NCBI GenBank assembly: GCA_964035545.1
Contig: CAXIUT010000016.1
Coordinates: 1 to 24,814, forward strand
Length of the DNA: 24,814 nucleotides
Direction of reading: 5' to 3'
Source: Bugula neritina
Taxonomy: Eukaryota > Bryozoa > Gymnolaemata > Cheilostomatida > Bugulidae
Each line of letters begins with the position of its first letter. Positions within the stretch are counted from its first letter, which is position 1. Both the position numbers and the translations under genes were made by a program. Of the stretch, positions 9,169 to 20,124 are shown in pieces. The notes beneath the pieces were generated by a model, which did not search any database, was not told the origin of the DNA, and saw nothing but the letters and a program-made list of their open reading frames with translations.

Positions 9169-11152
9169 CTCCAATTATAGTAGTAGAGTTGGTGTGGTTT
9201 GAACCTGAAGAGTTGGTGTAGTTGTTAGAGGTGGAGTTAGTGTGGTTGTAGTTGGAGTGGTTTGAGCCTGAAGAGTTGGTGTAGTTGGTGTAGGTCGAGT
9301 TAGTGTGGTTGTAGTTGGAATGGTTTGAACCCGAAGAGTTGGTGTAGTTGTTAGAGGTGGAGTTAGTATGGTTGTAGTTGGAGTGGTTTGAGCCTGAAGA
9401 GTTGGTGTAGTTGGCATAGGTGGAGTTAGTATGGTTGTAGTTGGAATGGTTTGAACCCGAAGAGTTGGTGTAGTTGTTATAGGTGGAGTTAGGTAGTTGG
9501 AATGGTTTGAACCTGAAGAGTTGGTGTAGTTGGCATAGGTGGAGTTAGTGTGGTTGTAGTTGGAGTGATTTGAACCTGAAGAGTTGGTGTAGTTGGCATA
9601 GGTGGAGTTAGTGTGGTTGTAGTTGGAGTGGTTTGAACCCGAAGAGTTGGTGTAGTTGTTATAGGTTGAGTTAGGTGAAACTTGGTCACTTAGTGATCTA
9701 TAAACCCATTCTTTGACAGCGTAAGTGCCATTCACAGTAGTATTGCAGAGAGTTAAGGCTGTAAGTGGATATCAGGATTGGGATCTATTCCAAGCTCTTT
9801 AAATGAGAGGACATCTGATAGATAAGAATTTGCATTTGTATTTGGGCTATTAGAGAAGTCATCAACAAGAATTCTTTCTCTCATAAAAATGATTTCATTT
9901 TCTACTATTTAATAAGCTTGTTCTACAAGTTTTTGAGTTGTCCAGTTGCTATAGTAAGTATCGTTCCTGACCAATATAAATCTTTCGTCCATGACAAGTC
10001 GTGTAGCTGGTCTCCAACTAACATAAGAATTATTAACTGTCTTAAGGAAAAGTTCAGGTTCTCTGAAGTTGAGGTCATTAATCTTGTTTTGTATATAGTC
10101 TACTTTTTGAACAACAAGTGTCTTTGAGTGACTGGCCTTTGGGTTGTCTCCTAGTAATAAGATGAATTTGAATAATTATATCTTTTGGTATGTGTAATTG
10201 TAAGTTTAATTAGTGTAGTTAAGACCAAAAGAAGTAAGTTCAGGAGAACACAACAAGTCGATGTCAATCCAAGGTCCATAATAGTTTTATCCTTTGATTC
10301 CATTGACTTGAACCTTTTCAATGAAAATAAGATTAGCTCCATTATCATTGAAGACATAAATACTTAAGTTTGCCTAAAGAACTTTAGTGTAAGTATAATA
10401 AGTATCAATGACTTTTGTTTCAGTTGCATAGACTATAAGTCTTCCTGATGCTCCTTTGATTTTTAAAATTTTGAAGATTTTCTGGGAAGGAAAAGAGAAG
10501 GCTAAAGTTTGCATAGTTTCTATTGAACTTATAGAGTTTGGATGAAGATACAAAGTAAATTAGATCTTAACTAGCAACTTAAGGATTCCATTAAGAAGAA
10601 GAAGGAGGATTAACTGCAGACACATACATCCAGTTGGTGCTTGCTTGATAGAGAGTCATCTTTATGTTGAGTTTGTTGAGTTTGAAGTATAATTACTTGC
10701 ATTATTCTTCTTTTCAGTGAAAGATATAAGCGAGCAGTCTTCATTTACCATGAACTCATTTTTAAATCATGTATAGCTCCATTATCCGAACTGAAAGTAG
10801 TCAAAGGGAAGGTTCCAAGGACAGTCAACCCAGTTTTATTCCACCTGAGAAGGCCTATTTGTAAAGTTATTTCATCATAAATGACAGAACAACTAAGGCT
10901 ATCATTAGAACTAACTACATAACGCCACCTACCAGAGTAAATCGTTTAATAAGTAGATAACTTGAAAGTAGTAGGATACCAGTTCATGGCATCACCACTG
11001 TATGAGTTAGCTGATCTATTGAGCACGTTCAACTTGAACTGAGACTAGAAGCCGTGATGTGTAATTTCTAAATTTTAGAACTTAGAAGAAAGAATCAACT
11101 TATTATCAGCTTCAGAATCTTTTAAGAAGAAGAGAGTTGAAGTTTTCATCTA
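9169..11152 (-). repeat. Tandem unit R8 with expanded minisatellite
   Basis: The last (C-terminal-most) near-identical unit, 1984 bp as assembled. The ordinary domain carries six single-base indels. Its minisatellite (about 9190-9673) is the longest, about eight 63-bp copies against four to six elsewhere, and contains the 7-bp deletion at 9491. After that deletion the main frame reads Thr/Pro-rich sequence up to TGA 9166-9168. Confidence 0.85.
9491..9493 (-). other. 7-bp deletion inside the R8 minisatellite
   Basis: The standard minisatellite text gagttagtgtggttgtagtt is shortened here to gagttaggtagtt, a loss of 7 bp and so a frame change. It switches the array from the Asn-sequon frame (NHTNSTY, NSSGSNHSNY) to a Thr/Pro frame (TTPTLRVQ, LTPPMPTTPT). 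Confidence 0.85.
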
Positions 11153-12893
11153 AGGCGATGATGATGTGTTGTAGTTGGAGTGATTTGAACCTGAAGAGTT
11201 GGTGTAGTTGGTGTAGGTGGAGTTAGTGTGGTTGTAGTTGGAGTGGTTTGAACCTGAAGAGTTGGTGTAGCTGGTGTAGGTGGAGTTAGTGTGGTTGTAG
11301 TTGGAGTGGTTTGAGCCTGAAGAGTTGGTGTAGTTGTTATAGGTGGAGTTAGTGTGGTTGTAGTTGGAGTGGTTTGAACCCGAAGAGTTGGTGTAGTTGT
11401 TATAGGTTGAGTTAGGTGAAACTTGGTCACTTAGTGATCTATAAACCCATTCTTTGACAGCGTAAGTGCCATTCACAGTAGTATTGCAGAGAGTTAAGGC
11501 TGTAAGTGGATATTCAGGATTGGGATCTATTCCAAGCTCTTTAAATGAGAGGACATCTGATAGATAAGAATTTGCATTTGTATTTGGGCTATTAGAGAAG
11601 TCATCAACAAGAATTCTTTCTCTCATAAAAATGATTTCATTTTCTACTATTTAATAAGCTTGTTCTACAAGTTTTTGAGTTGTCCAGTTGCTATAGTAAG
11701 TATCGTTCCTGACCAATATAAATCTTTCGTCCATGACAAGTCGTGTAGCTGGTCTCCAACTAACATAAGAATTATTAACTGTCTTAAGGAAAAGTTCAGG
11801 TTCTCTGAAGTTGAGGTCATTAATCTTGTTTTGTATATAGTCTACTTTTTTGAACAACAAGTGTCTTGAGTGACTGGCCTTTGGGTTGTCTCCTAGTAAT
11901 AAGATGATTTGAATAATTATATCTTTGGTATGTGTAATTGTAAGTTTAATTAGTGTAGTTAAGACCAAAAGAAGTAAGTTCAGGAGAACACAACAAGTCG
12001 ATGTCAATCCAAGGTCCATAATAGTTTTATCCTTTGATTCCATTGACTTGAACCTTTTCAATGAAAATAAGATTAGCTCCATTATCATTGAAGACATAAA
12101 TACTTAAGTTTGCCTAAAGAACTTTAGTGTAAGTATAATAAGTATCAATGACTTTTGTTTCAGTTGCATAGACTATAAGTCTTCCTGATGCTCCTTTGAT
12201 TTTAAAATTTTGAAGATTTTCTGGGAAGGAAAAGAGAAGGCTAAAGTTTGCATAGTTTCTATTGAACTTATAGAGTTTGGATGAAGATACAAAGTAAATT
12301 AGATCTTAACTAGCAACTTAAGGATTCCATTAAGAAGAAGAAGGAGGATTAACTGCAGACACATACATCCAGTTGGTGCTTGCTTGATAGAGAGTCATCT
12401 TTTATGTTGAGTTTGTTGAGTTTGAAGTATAATTACTTGCATTATTCTTCTTTTCAGTGAAAGATATAAGCGAGCAGTCTTCATTTACCATGAACTCATT
12501 TTTAAAATCATGTATAGCTCCATTATCCGAACTGAAAGTAGTCAAAGGGAAGGTTCCAAGGACAGTCAACCCAGTTTTATTCCACCTGAGAAGGCCTATT
12601 TGTAAAGTTATTTCATCATAAATGACAGAACAACTAAGGCTATCATTAGAACTAACTACATAACGCCACCTACCAGAGTAAATCGTTTAATAAGTAGATA
12701 ACTTGAAAGTAGTAGGATACCAGTTCATGGCATCACCACTGTATGAGTTAGCTGATCTATTGAGCACGTTCAACTTGAACTGAGACTAGAAGCCGTGATG
12801 TGTAATTTCTAAATTTTAGAACTTAGAAGAAAGAATCAACTTATTATCAGCTTCAGAATCTTTTAAGAAGAAGAGAGTTGAAGTTTTCATCTA
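11153..12893 (-). repeat. Tandem unit R7 (minisatellite type B)
   Basis: 1741 bp: the basic 1743-bp unit minus two single bases (11866-11867 and 11907). Its minisatellite (about 11168-11414) has four copies in the order NNY, NNY, TSY, TNY, the same type as in R2 and R4. The two losses leave a short shifted stretch (about 11866-11907 plus downstream) relative to the consensus. Confidence 0.88.
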
Positions 12894-14765
12894 AGGCGAT
12901 GATGATGTGTTGTAGTTGGAGTGGTTTGAACCTGAAGAGTTGGTGTAGTTGGCATAGGTGGAGTTAGTGTGGTTGAAGTTGGAGTGGTTTGAACCTGAAG
13001 AGTTGGTGTAGTTGGTGTAGGTCGAGTTAGTGTGGTTGTAGTTGGAGTGGTTTGAACCTGAAGAGTTGGTGTAGTTGGCATAGGTGGAGTTAGTGTGGTT
13101 GTAGTTGGAGTGGTTTGAACCTGAAGAGTTGGTGTAGTTGGTGTAGGTCGAGTTAGTGTGGTTGTAGTTGGAGTGATTTGAACCTGAAGAGTTGGTGTAG
13201 TTGGCATAGGTGGAGTTAGTGTGGTTGTAGTTGGAGTGGTTTTGAACCCGAAGAGTTGGTGTAGTTGTTATAGGTTGAGTTAGGTGAAACTTGGTCACTT
13301 AGTGATCTATAAACCCATTCTTTGACAGCGTAAGTGCCATTCACAGTAGTATTGCAGAGAGTTAAGGGCTGTAAGTGGATATTCAGGATTGGGATCTATT
13401 CCAAGCTCTTTAAATGAGAGGACATCTGATAGATAAGAATTTGCATTTGTATTTGGGCTATTAGAGAAGTCATCAACAAGAATTCTTTCTCTCATAAAAA
13501 TGATTTCATTTTCTACTATTTAATAAGCTTGTTCTACAAGTTTTGAGTTGTCCAGTTGCTATAGTAAGTATCGTTCCTGACCAATATAAATCTTTCGTCC
13601 ATGACAAGTCGTGTAGCTGGTCTCCAACTAACATAAGAATTATTAACTGTCTTAAGGAAAAGTTCAGGTTCTCTGAAGTTGAGGTCATTAATCTTGTTTT
13701 GTATATAGTCTACTTTTTTGAACAACAAGTGTCTTTGAGTGACTGGCCTTTGGGTTGTCTCCTAGTAATAAGATGAATTTGAATAATTATATCTTTGGTA
13801 TGTGTAATTGTAAGTTTAATTAGTGTAGTTAAGACCAAAAGAAGTAAGTTCAGGAGAACACAACAAGTCGATGTCAATCCAAGGTCCATAATAGTTTTAT
13901 CCTTTGATTCCATTGACTTGAACCTTTTCAATGAAAATAAGATTAGCTCCATTATCATTGAAGACATAAATACTTAAGTTTGCCTAAAGAACTTTAGTGT
14001 AAGTATAATAAGTATCAATGACTTTTGTTTCAGTTGCATAGACTATAAGTCTTCCTGATGCTCCTTTGATTTTAAAATTTTGAAGATTTTCTGGGAAGGA
14101 AAAGAGAAGGCTAAAGTTTGCATAGTTTCTATTGAACTTATAGAGTTTGGATGAAGATACAAAGTAAATTAGATCTTAACTAGCAACTTAAGGATTCCAT
14201 TAAGAAGAAGAAGGAGGATTAACTGCAGACACATACATCCAGTTGGTGCTTGCTTGATAGAGAGTCATCTTTTATGTTGAGTTTGTTGAGTTTGAAGTAT
14301 AATTACTTGCATTATTCTTCTTTTCAGTGAAAGATATAAGCGAGCAGTCTTCATTTACCATGAACTCATTTTTTAAAATCATGTATAGCTCCATTATCCG
14401 AACTGAAAGTAGTCAAAGGGAAGGTTCCAAGGACAGTCAACCCAGTTTTATTCCACCTGAGAAGGGCCTATTTGTAAAGTTATTTCATCATAAATGACAG
14501 AACAACTAAGGCTATCATTAGAACTAACTACATAACGCCACCTACCAGAGTAAATCGTTTAATAAGTAGATAACTTGAAAGTAGTAGGATACCAGTTCAT
14601 GGCATCACCACTGTATGAGTTAGCTGATCTATTGAGCACGTTCAACTTGAACTGAGACTAGAAGCCGTGATGTGTAATTTCTAAATTTTAGAACTTAGAA
14701 GAAAGAATCAACTTATTATCAGCTTCAGAATCTTTTAAGAAGAAGAGAGTTGAAGTTTTCATCTA
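12894..14765 (-). repeat. Tandem unit R6 (minisatellite type A, six copies)
   Basis: 1872 bp: the basic unit plus two extra 63-bp copies plus a net +3 from five homopolymer indels. The minisatellite (about 12909-13282) alternates ANY and TNY copies, and one copy has Phe for Tyr (HSNF). That marker is otherwise seen only in R1, so R1 and R6 share a recent ancestor. Confidence 0.88.
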
Positions 14766-17700
14766 AGGCGATGATGATGTGTTGTAGTTGGAGTGATTTG
14801 AACCTGAAGAGTTGGTGTAGTTGGCATAGGTGGAGTTAGTGTGGTTGTAGTTGGAGTGGTTTGAACCTGAAGAGTTGGTGTAGTTGGTGTAGGTCGAGTT
14901 AGTGTGGTTGTAGTTGGAGTGATTTGAACCTGAAGAGTTGGTGTAGTTGGCATAGGTGGAGTTAGTGTGGTTGTAGTTGGAGTGGTTTGAACCTGAAGAG
15001 TTGGTGTAGTTGGCATAGGTGGAGTTAGTGTGGTTGTAGTTGGAGTGGTTTGAACCCGAAGAGTTGGTGTAGTTGTTATAGGTTGAGTTAGGTGAAACTT
15101 GGTCACTTAGTGATCTATAAACCCATTCTTTGACAGCGTAAGTGCCATTCACAGTAGTATTGCAGAGAGTTAAGGCTGTAAGTGGATATTCAGGATTGGG
15201 ATCTATTCCAAGCTCTTTAAATGAGAGGACATCTGATAGATAAGAATTTGCATTTGTATTTGGGCTATTAGAGAAGTCATCAACAAGAATTCTTTCTCTC
15301 ATAAAAATGATTTCATTTTCTACTATTTAATAAGCTTGTTCTACAAGTTTTTGAGTTGTCCAGTTGCTATAGTAAGTATCGTTCCTGACCAATATAAATC
15401 TTTCGTCCATGACAAGTCGTGTAGCTGGTCTCCAACTAACATAAGAATTATTAACTGTCTTAAGGAAAAGTTCAGGTTCTCTGAAGTTGAGGTCATTAAT
15501 CTTGTTTTGTATATAGTCTACTTTTTTGAACAACAAGTGTCTTTGAGTGACTGGCCTTTGGGTTGTCTCCTAGTAATAAGATGAATTTGAATAATTATAT
15601 CTTTGGTATGTGTAATTGTAAGTTTAATTAGTGTAGTTAAGACCAAAAGAAGTAAGTTCAGGAGAACACAACAAGTCGATATCAATCCAAGGTCCATAAT
15701 AGTTTTATCCTTTGATTCCATTGACTTGAACCTTTTCAATGAAAATAAGATTAGCTCCATTATCATTGAAGACATAAATACTTAAGTTTGCCTAAAGAAC
15801 TTTAGTGTAAGTATAATAAGTATCAATGACTTTTGTTTCAGTTGCATAGACTATAAGTCTTCCTGATGCTCCTTTGATTTTAAAATTTTGAAGATTTTCT
15901 GGGAAGGAAAAGAGAAGGCTAAAGTTTGCATAGTTTCTATTGAACTTATAGAGTTTGGATGAAGATACAAAGTAAATTAGATCTTAACTAGCAACTTAAG
16001 GATTCCATTAAGAAGAAGAAGGAGGATTAACTGCAGACACATACATCCAGTTGGTGCTTGCTTGATAGAGAGTCATCTTTTATGTTGAGTTTGTTGAGTT
16101 TGAAGTATAATTACTTGCATTATTCTTCTTTTCAGTGAAAGATATAAGCGAGCAGTCTTCATTTACCATGAACTCATTTTTAAAATCATGTATAGCTCCA
16201 TTATCCGAACTGAAAGTAGTCAAAGGGAAGGTTCCAAGGACAGTCAACCCAGTTTTATTCCACCTGAGAAGGCCTATTTGTAAAGTTATTTCATCATAAA
16301 TGACAGAACAACTAAGGCTATCATTAGAACTAACTACATAACGCCACCTACCAGAGTAAATCGTTTAATAAGTAGATAACTTGAAAGTAGTAGGATACCA
16401 GTTCATGGCATCACCACTGTATGAGTTAGCTGATCTATTGAGCACGTTCAACTTGAACTGAGACTAGAAGCCGTGATGTGTAATTTCTAAATTTTAGAAC
16501 TTAGAAGAAAGAATCAACTTATTATCAGCTTCAGAATCTTTTAAGAAGAAGAGAGTTGAAGTTTTCATCTAAGGCGATGATGATGTGTTGTAGTTGGAGT
16601 GGTTTGAACCTGAAGAGTTGGTGTAGTTGGTGTAGGTGGAGTTAGTGTGGTTGTAGTTGGAGTGGTTTGAACCTGAAGAGTTGGTGTAGCTGGTGTAGGT
16701 GGAGTTAGTGTGGTTGTAGTTGGAGTGGTTTGAGCCTGAAGAGTTGGTGTAGTTGTTATAGGTGGAGTTAGTGTGGTTGTAGTTGGAGTGGTTTGAACCC
16801 GAAGAGTTGGTGTAGTTGTTATAGGTTGAGTTAGGTGAAACTTGGTCACTTAGTGATCTATAAACCCATTCTTTGACAGCGTAAGTGCCATTCACAGTAG
16901 TATTGCAGAGAGTTAAGGCTGTAAGTGGATATTCAGGATTGGGATCTATTCCAAGCTCTTTAAATGAGAGGACATCTGATAGATAAGAATTTGCATTTGT
17001 ATTTGGGCTATTAGAGAAGTCATCAACAAGAATTCTTTCTCTCATAAAAATGATTTCATTTTCTACTATTTAATAAGCTTGTTCTACAAGTTTTTGAGTT
17101 GTCCAGTTGCTATAGTAAGTATCGTTCCTGACCAATATAAATCTTTCGTCCATGACAAGTCGTGTAGCTGGTCTCCAACTAACATAAGAATTATTAACTG
17201 TCTTAAGGAAAAGTTCAGGTTCTCTGAAGTTGAGGTCATTAATCTTGTTTTGTATATAGTCTACTTTTTTGAACAACAAGTGTCTTTGAGTGACTGGCCT
17301 TTGGGTTGTCTCCTAGTAATAAGATGAATTTGAATAATTATATCTTTGGTATGTGTAATTGTAAGTTTAATTAGTGTAGTTAAGACCAAAAGAAGTAAGT
17401 TCAGGAGAACACAACAAGTCGATGTCAATCCAAGGTCCATAATAGTTTTATCCTTTGATTCCATTGACTTGAACCTTTTCAATGAAAATAAGATTAGCTC
17501 CATTATCATTGAAGACATAAATACTTAAGTTTGCCTAAAGAACTTTAGTGTAAGTATAATAAGTATCAATGACTTTTGTTTCAGTTGCATAGACTATAAG
17601 TCTTCCTGATGCTCCTTTGATTTTAAAATTTTGAAGATTTTCTGGGAAGGAAAAGAGAAGGCTAAAGTTTGCATAGTTTCTATTGAACTTATAGAGTTTG

Positions 17701-19703
17701 GATGAAGATACAAAGTAAATTAGATCTTAACTAGCAACTTAAGGATTCCATTAAGAAGAAGAAGGAGGATTAACTGCAGACACATACATCCAGTTGGTGC
17801 TTGCTTGATAGAGAGTCATCTTTTATGTTGAGTTTGTTGAGTTTGAAGTATAATTACTTGCATTATTCTTCTTTTCAGTGAAAGATATAAGCGAGCAGTC
17901 TTCATTTACCATGAACTCATTTTTAAAATCATGTATAGCTCCATTATCCGAACTGAAAGTAGTCAAAGGGAAGGTTCCAAGGACAGTCAACCCAGTTTTA
18001 TTCCACCTGAGAAGGCCTATTTGTAAAGTTATTTCATCATAAATGACAGAACAACTAAGGCTATCATTAGAACTAACTACATAACGCCACCTACCAGAGT
18101 AAATCGTTTAATAAGTAGATAACTTGAAAGTAGTAGGATACCAGTTCATGGCATCACCACTGTATGAGTTAGCTGATCTATTGAGCACGTTCAACTTGAA
18201 CTGAGACTAGAAGCCGTGATGTGTAATTTCTAAATTTTAGAACTTAGAAGAAAGAATCAACTTATTATCAGCTTCAGAATCTTTTAAGAAGAAGAGAGTT
18301 GAAGTTTTCATCTAAGGCGATGATGATGTGTTGTAGTTGGAGTGATTTGAACCTGAAGAGTTGGTGTAGTTGGTGTAGGTGGAGTTAGTGTGGTTGTAGT
18401 TGGAGTGGTTTGAACCTGAAGAGTTGGTGTAGTTGGTGTAGGTCGAGTTAGTGTGGTTGTAGTTGGAGTGATTTGAACCTGAAGAGTTGGTGTAGTTGGT
18501 GTAGGTGGAGTTAGTGTGGTTGTAGTTGGAGTGGTTTGAACCTGAAGAGTTGGTGTAGTTGGTGTAGGTCGAGTTAGTGTGGTTGTAGTTGGAGTGGTTT
18601 GAACCCGAAGAGTTGGTGTAGTTGTTATAGGTTGAGTTAGGTGAAACTTGGTCACTTAGTGATCTATAAACCCATTCTTTGACAGCGTAAGTGCCATTCA
18701 CAGTAGTATTGCAGAGAGTTAAGGCTGTAAGTGGATATTCAGGATTGGGATCTATTCCAAGCTCTTTAAATGAGAGGACATCTGATAGATAAGAATTTGC
18801 ATTTGTATTTGGGCTATTAGAGAAGTCATCAACAAGAATTCTTTCTCTCATAAAAATGATTTCATTTTCTACTATTTAATAAGCTTGTTCTACAAGTTTT
18901 TGAGTTGTCCAGTTGCTATAGTAAGTATCGTTCCTGACCAATATAAATCTTTCGTCCATGACAAGTCGTGTAGCTGGTCTCCAACTAACATAAGAATTAT
19001 TAACTGTCTTAAGGAAAAGTTCAGGTTCTCTGAAGTTGAGGTCATTAATCTTGTTTTGTATATAGTCTACTTTTTTGAACAACAAGTGTCTTTGAGTGAC
19101 TGGCCTTTGGGTTGTCTCCTAGTAATAAGATGAATTTGAATAATTATATCTTTGGTATGTGTAATTGTAAGTTTAATTAGTGTAGTTAAGACCAAAAGAA
19201 GTAAGTTCAGGAGAACACAACAAGTCGATGTCAATCCAAGGTCCATAATAGTTTTATCCTTTGATTCCATTGACTTGAACCTTTTCAATGAAAATAAGAT
19301 TAGCTCCATTATCATTGAAGACATAAATACTTAAGTTTGCCTAAAGAACTTTAGTGTAAGTATAATAAGTATCAATGACTTTTGTTTCAGTTGCATAGAC
19401 TATAAGTCTTCCTGATGCTCCTTTGATTTTAAAATTTTGAAGATTTTCTGGGAAGGAAAAGAGAAGGCTAAAGTTTGCATAGTTTCTATTGAACTTATAG
19501 AGTTTGGATGAAGATACAAAGTAAATTAGATCTTAACTAGCAACTTAAGGATTCCATTAAGAAGAAGAAGGAGGATTAACTGCAGACACATACATCCAGT
19601 TGGTGCTTGCTTGATAGAGAGTCATCTTTTATGTTGAGTTTGTTGAGTTTGAAGTATAATTACTTGCATTATTCTTCTTTTCAGTGAAAGATATAAGCGA
19701 GCA
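14379..19703 (-). CDS. Giant surface protein, middle open segment (rest of R3, R4, R5, start of R6)
   Basis: About 1,774 codons open with TAR=Gln, all in one frame. They start just after the CAGT duplication in R3, run through complete R4 and R5, and enter R6. The frame leaves register at the extra G at 14464-14466 and meets TGA at 14379-14381. There is no start codon context or signal peptide at its head, so it is a segment of the gene beginning at 23790. Each unit contributes about 490 residues of ordinary domain (anchors FKLNVLNRS, IGLLRWNKTGLTV, DLIYFVSSSKLYKFN, NLSIYVFND, RLVMDERFILVRND) followed by the Asn-rich linker. These are extracellular, densely sequon-bearing repeats. Confidence 0.8.
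14766..16571 (-). repeat. Tandem unit R5 (minisatellite type D)
   Basis: 1806 bp, frame fully open. The minisatellite (about 14781-15090) has five copies in the order NNY, ANY, ANY, TNY, ANY. The ordinary domain is identical to its neighbours as far as I can see, apart from one base near 15681 (gatatc here, gatgtc in the others). Confidence 0.92.
16572..18314 (-). repeat. Tandem unit R4 (minisatellite type B)
   Basis: 1743 bp, the basic unit length, frame open. The four-copy minisatellite (about 16587-16833) is of the same type as in R2 and R7: NNY, NNY, TSY, TNY. Confidence 0.92.
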
Positions 19704-20124
19704 GTCAGTCTTCATTTACCATGAACTCATTTTTAAAATCATGTATAGCTCCATTATCCGAACTGAAAGTAGTCAAAGGGAAGGTTCCAAGGACAGTCAA
19801 CCCAGTTTTATTCCACCTGAGAAGGCCTATTTGTAAAGTTATTTCATCATAAATGACAGAACAACTAAGGCTATCATTAGAACTAACTACATAACGCCAC
19901 CTACCAGAGTAAATCGTTTAATAAGTAGATAACTTGAAAGTAGTAGGATACCAGTTCATGGCATCACCACTGTATGAGTTAGCTGATCTATTGAGCACGT
20001 TCAACTTGAACTGAGACTAGAAGCCGTGATGTGTAATTTCTAAATTTTAGAACTTAGAAGAAAGAATCAACTTATTATCAGCTTCAGAATCTTTTAAGAA
20101 GAAGAGAGTTGAAGTTTTCATCTA
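18315..20124 (-). repeat. Tandem unit R3 (minisatellite type C, CAGT duplication)
   Basis: 1810 bp: an 1806-bp unit plus the 4-bp duplication at 19702-19709. The minisatellite (about 18330-18639) is NNY followed by four TNY copies whose third-position bases alternate gtcgag/gtggag on the plus strand, giving a 126-bp second-order period with no protein change. Confidence 0.92.
19702..19709 (-). other. CAGT tandem duplication creating an in-frame TGA in R3
   Basis: Other units read gcgagcagtcttc here; R3 reads gcgagcagtcagtcttc. In the frame from the start ATG this turns Asp-Cys into Asp followed by TGA (19705-19707). It is the only break in R1-R5 and the only one that is not a homopolymer change or simple loss, so of all the breaks it is the likeliest to be a real mutation. 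An assembly join error is also possible. Confidence 0.85.

Larger units (their letters stand above)
9166..14378 (-). pseudogene. Frame-broken part of the giant gene (rest of R6, R7, R8)
   Basis: The sequence is the same repeat as R1-R5, but the reading frame is interrupted many times. Relative to the other units, single-base changes are: extra T in the run 14369-14374, missing T at 13541-13544, extra G 13366-13368, extra T 13240-13243, missing T 11866-11867, missing A at 11907, missing A 10764-10766, missing T 10661-10663, extra T 10460-10464, extra T 10183-10186, missing T 10104-10108 and missing T at 9772. There is also a 7-bp deletion at 9491 and TGA 9166-9168 at the junction with M2. Nearly all are in homopolymers, and R6's five changes sum to +3, restoring its own frame. 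I think this is uncorrected long-read error in a repeat more than true decay, so the region is probably coding in the real chromosome. The class 'pseudogene' reflects only what is written here. Confidence 0.6.

Noticed and set aside
9166-14378. Programmed ribosomal frameshifting as the explanation for the frame breaks
   Set aside because: The breaks go in both directions, sit in different homopolymers from unit to unit, and are missing from the same positions in identical neighbouring units. There is no fixed slippery site.
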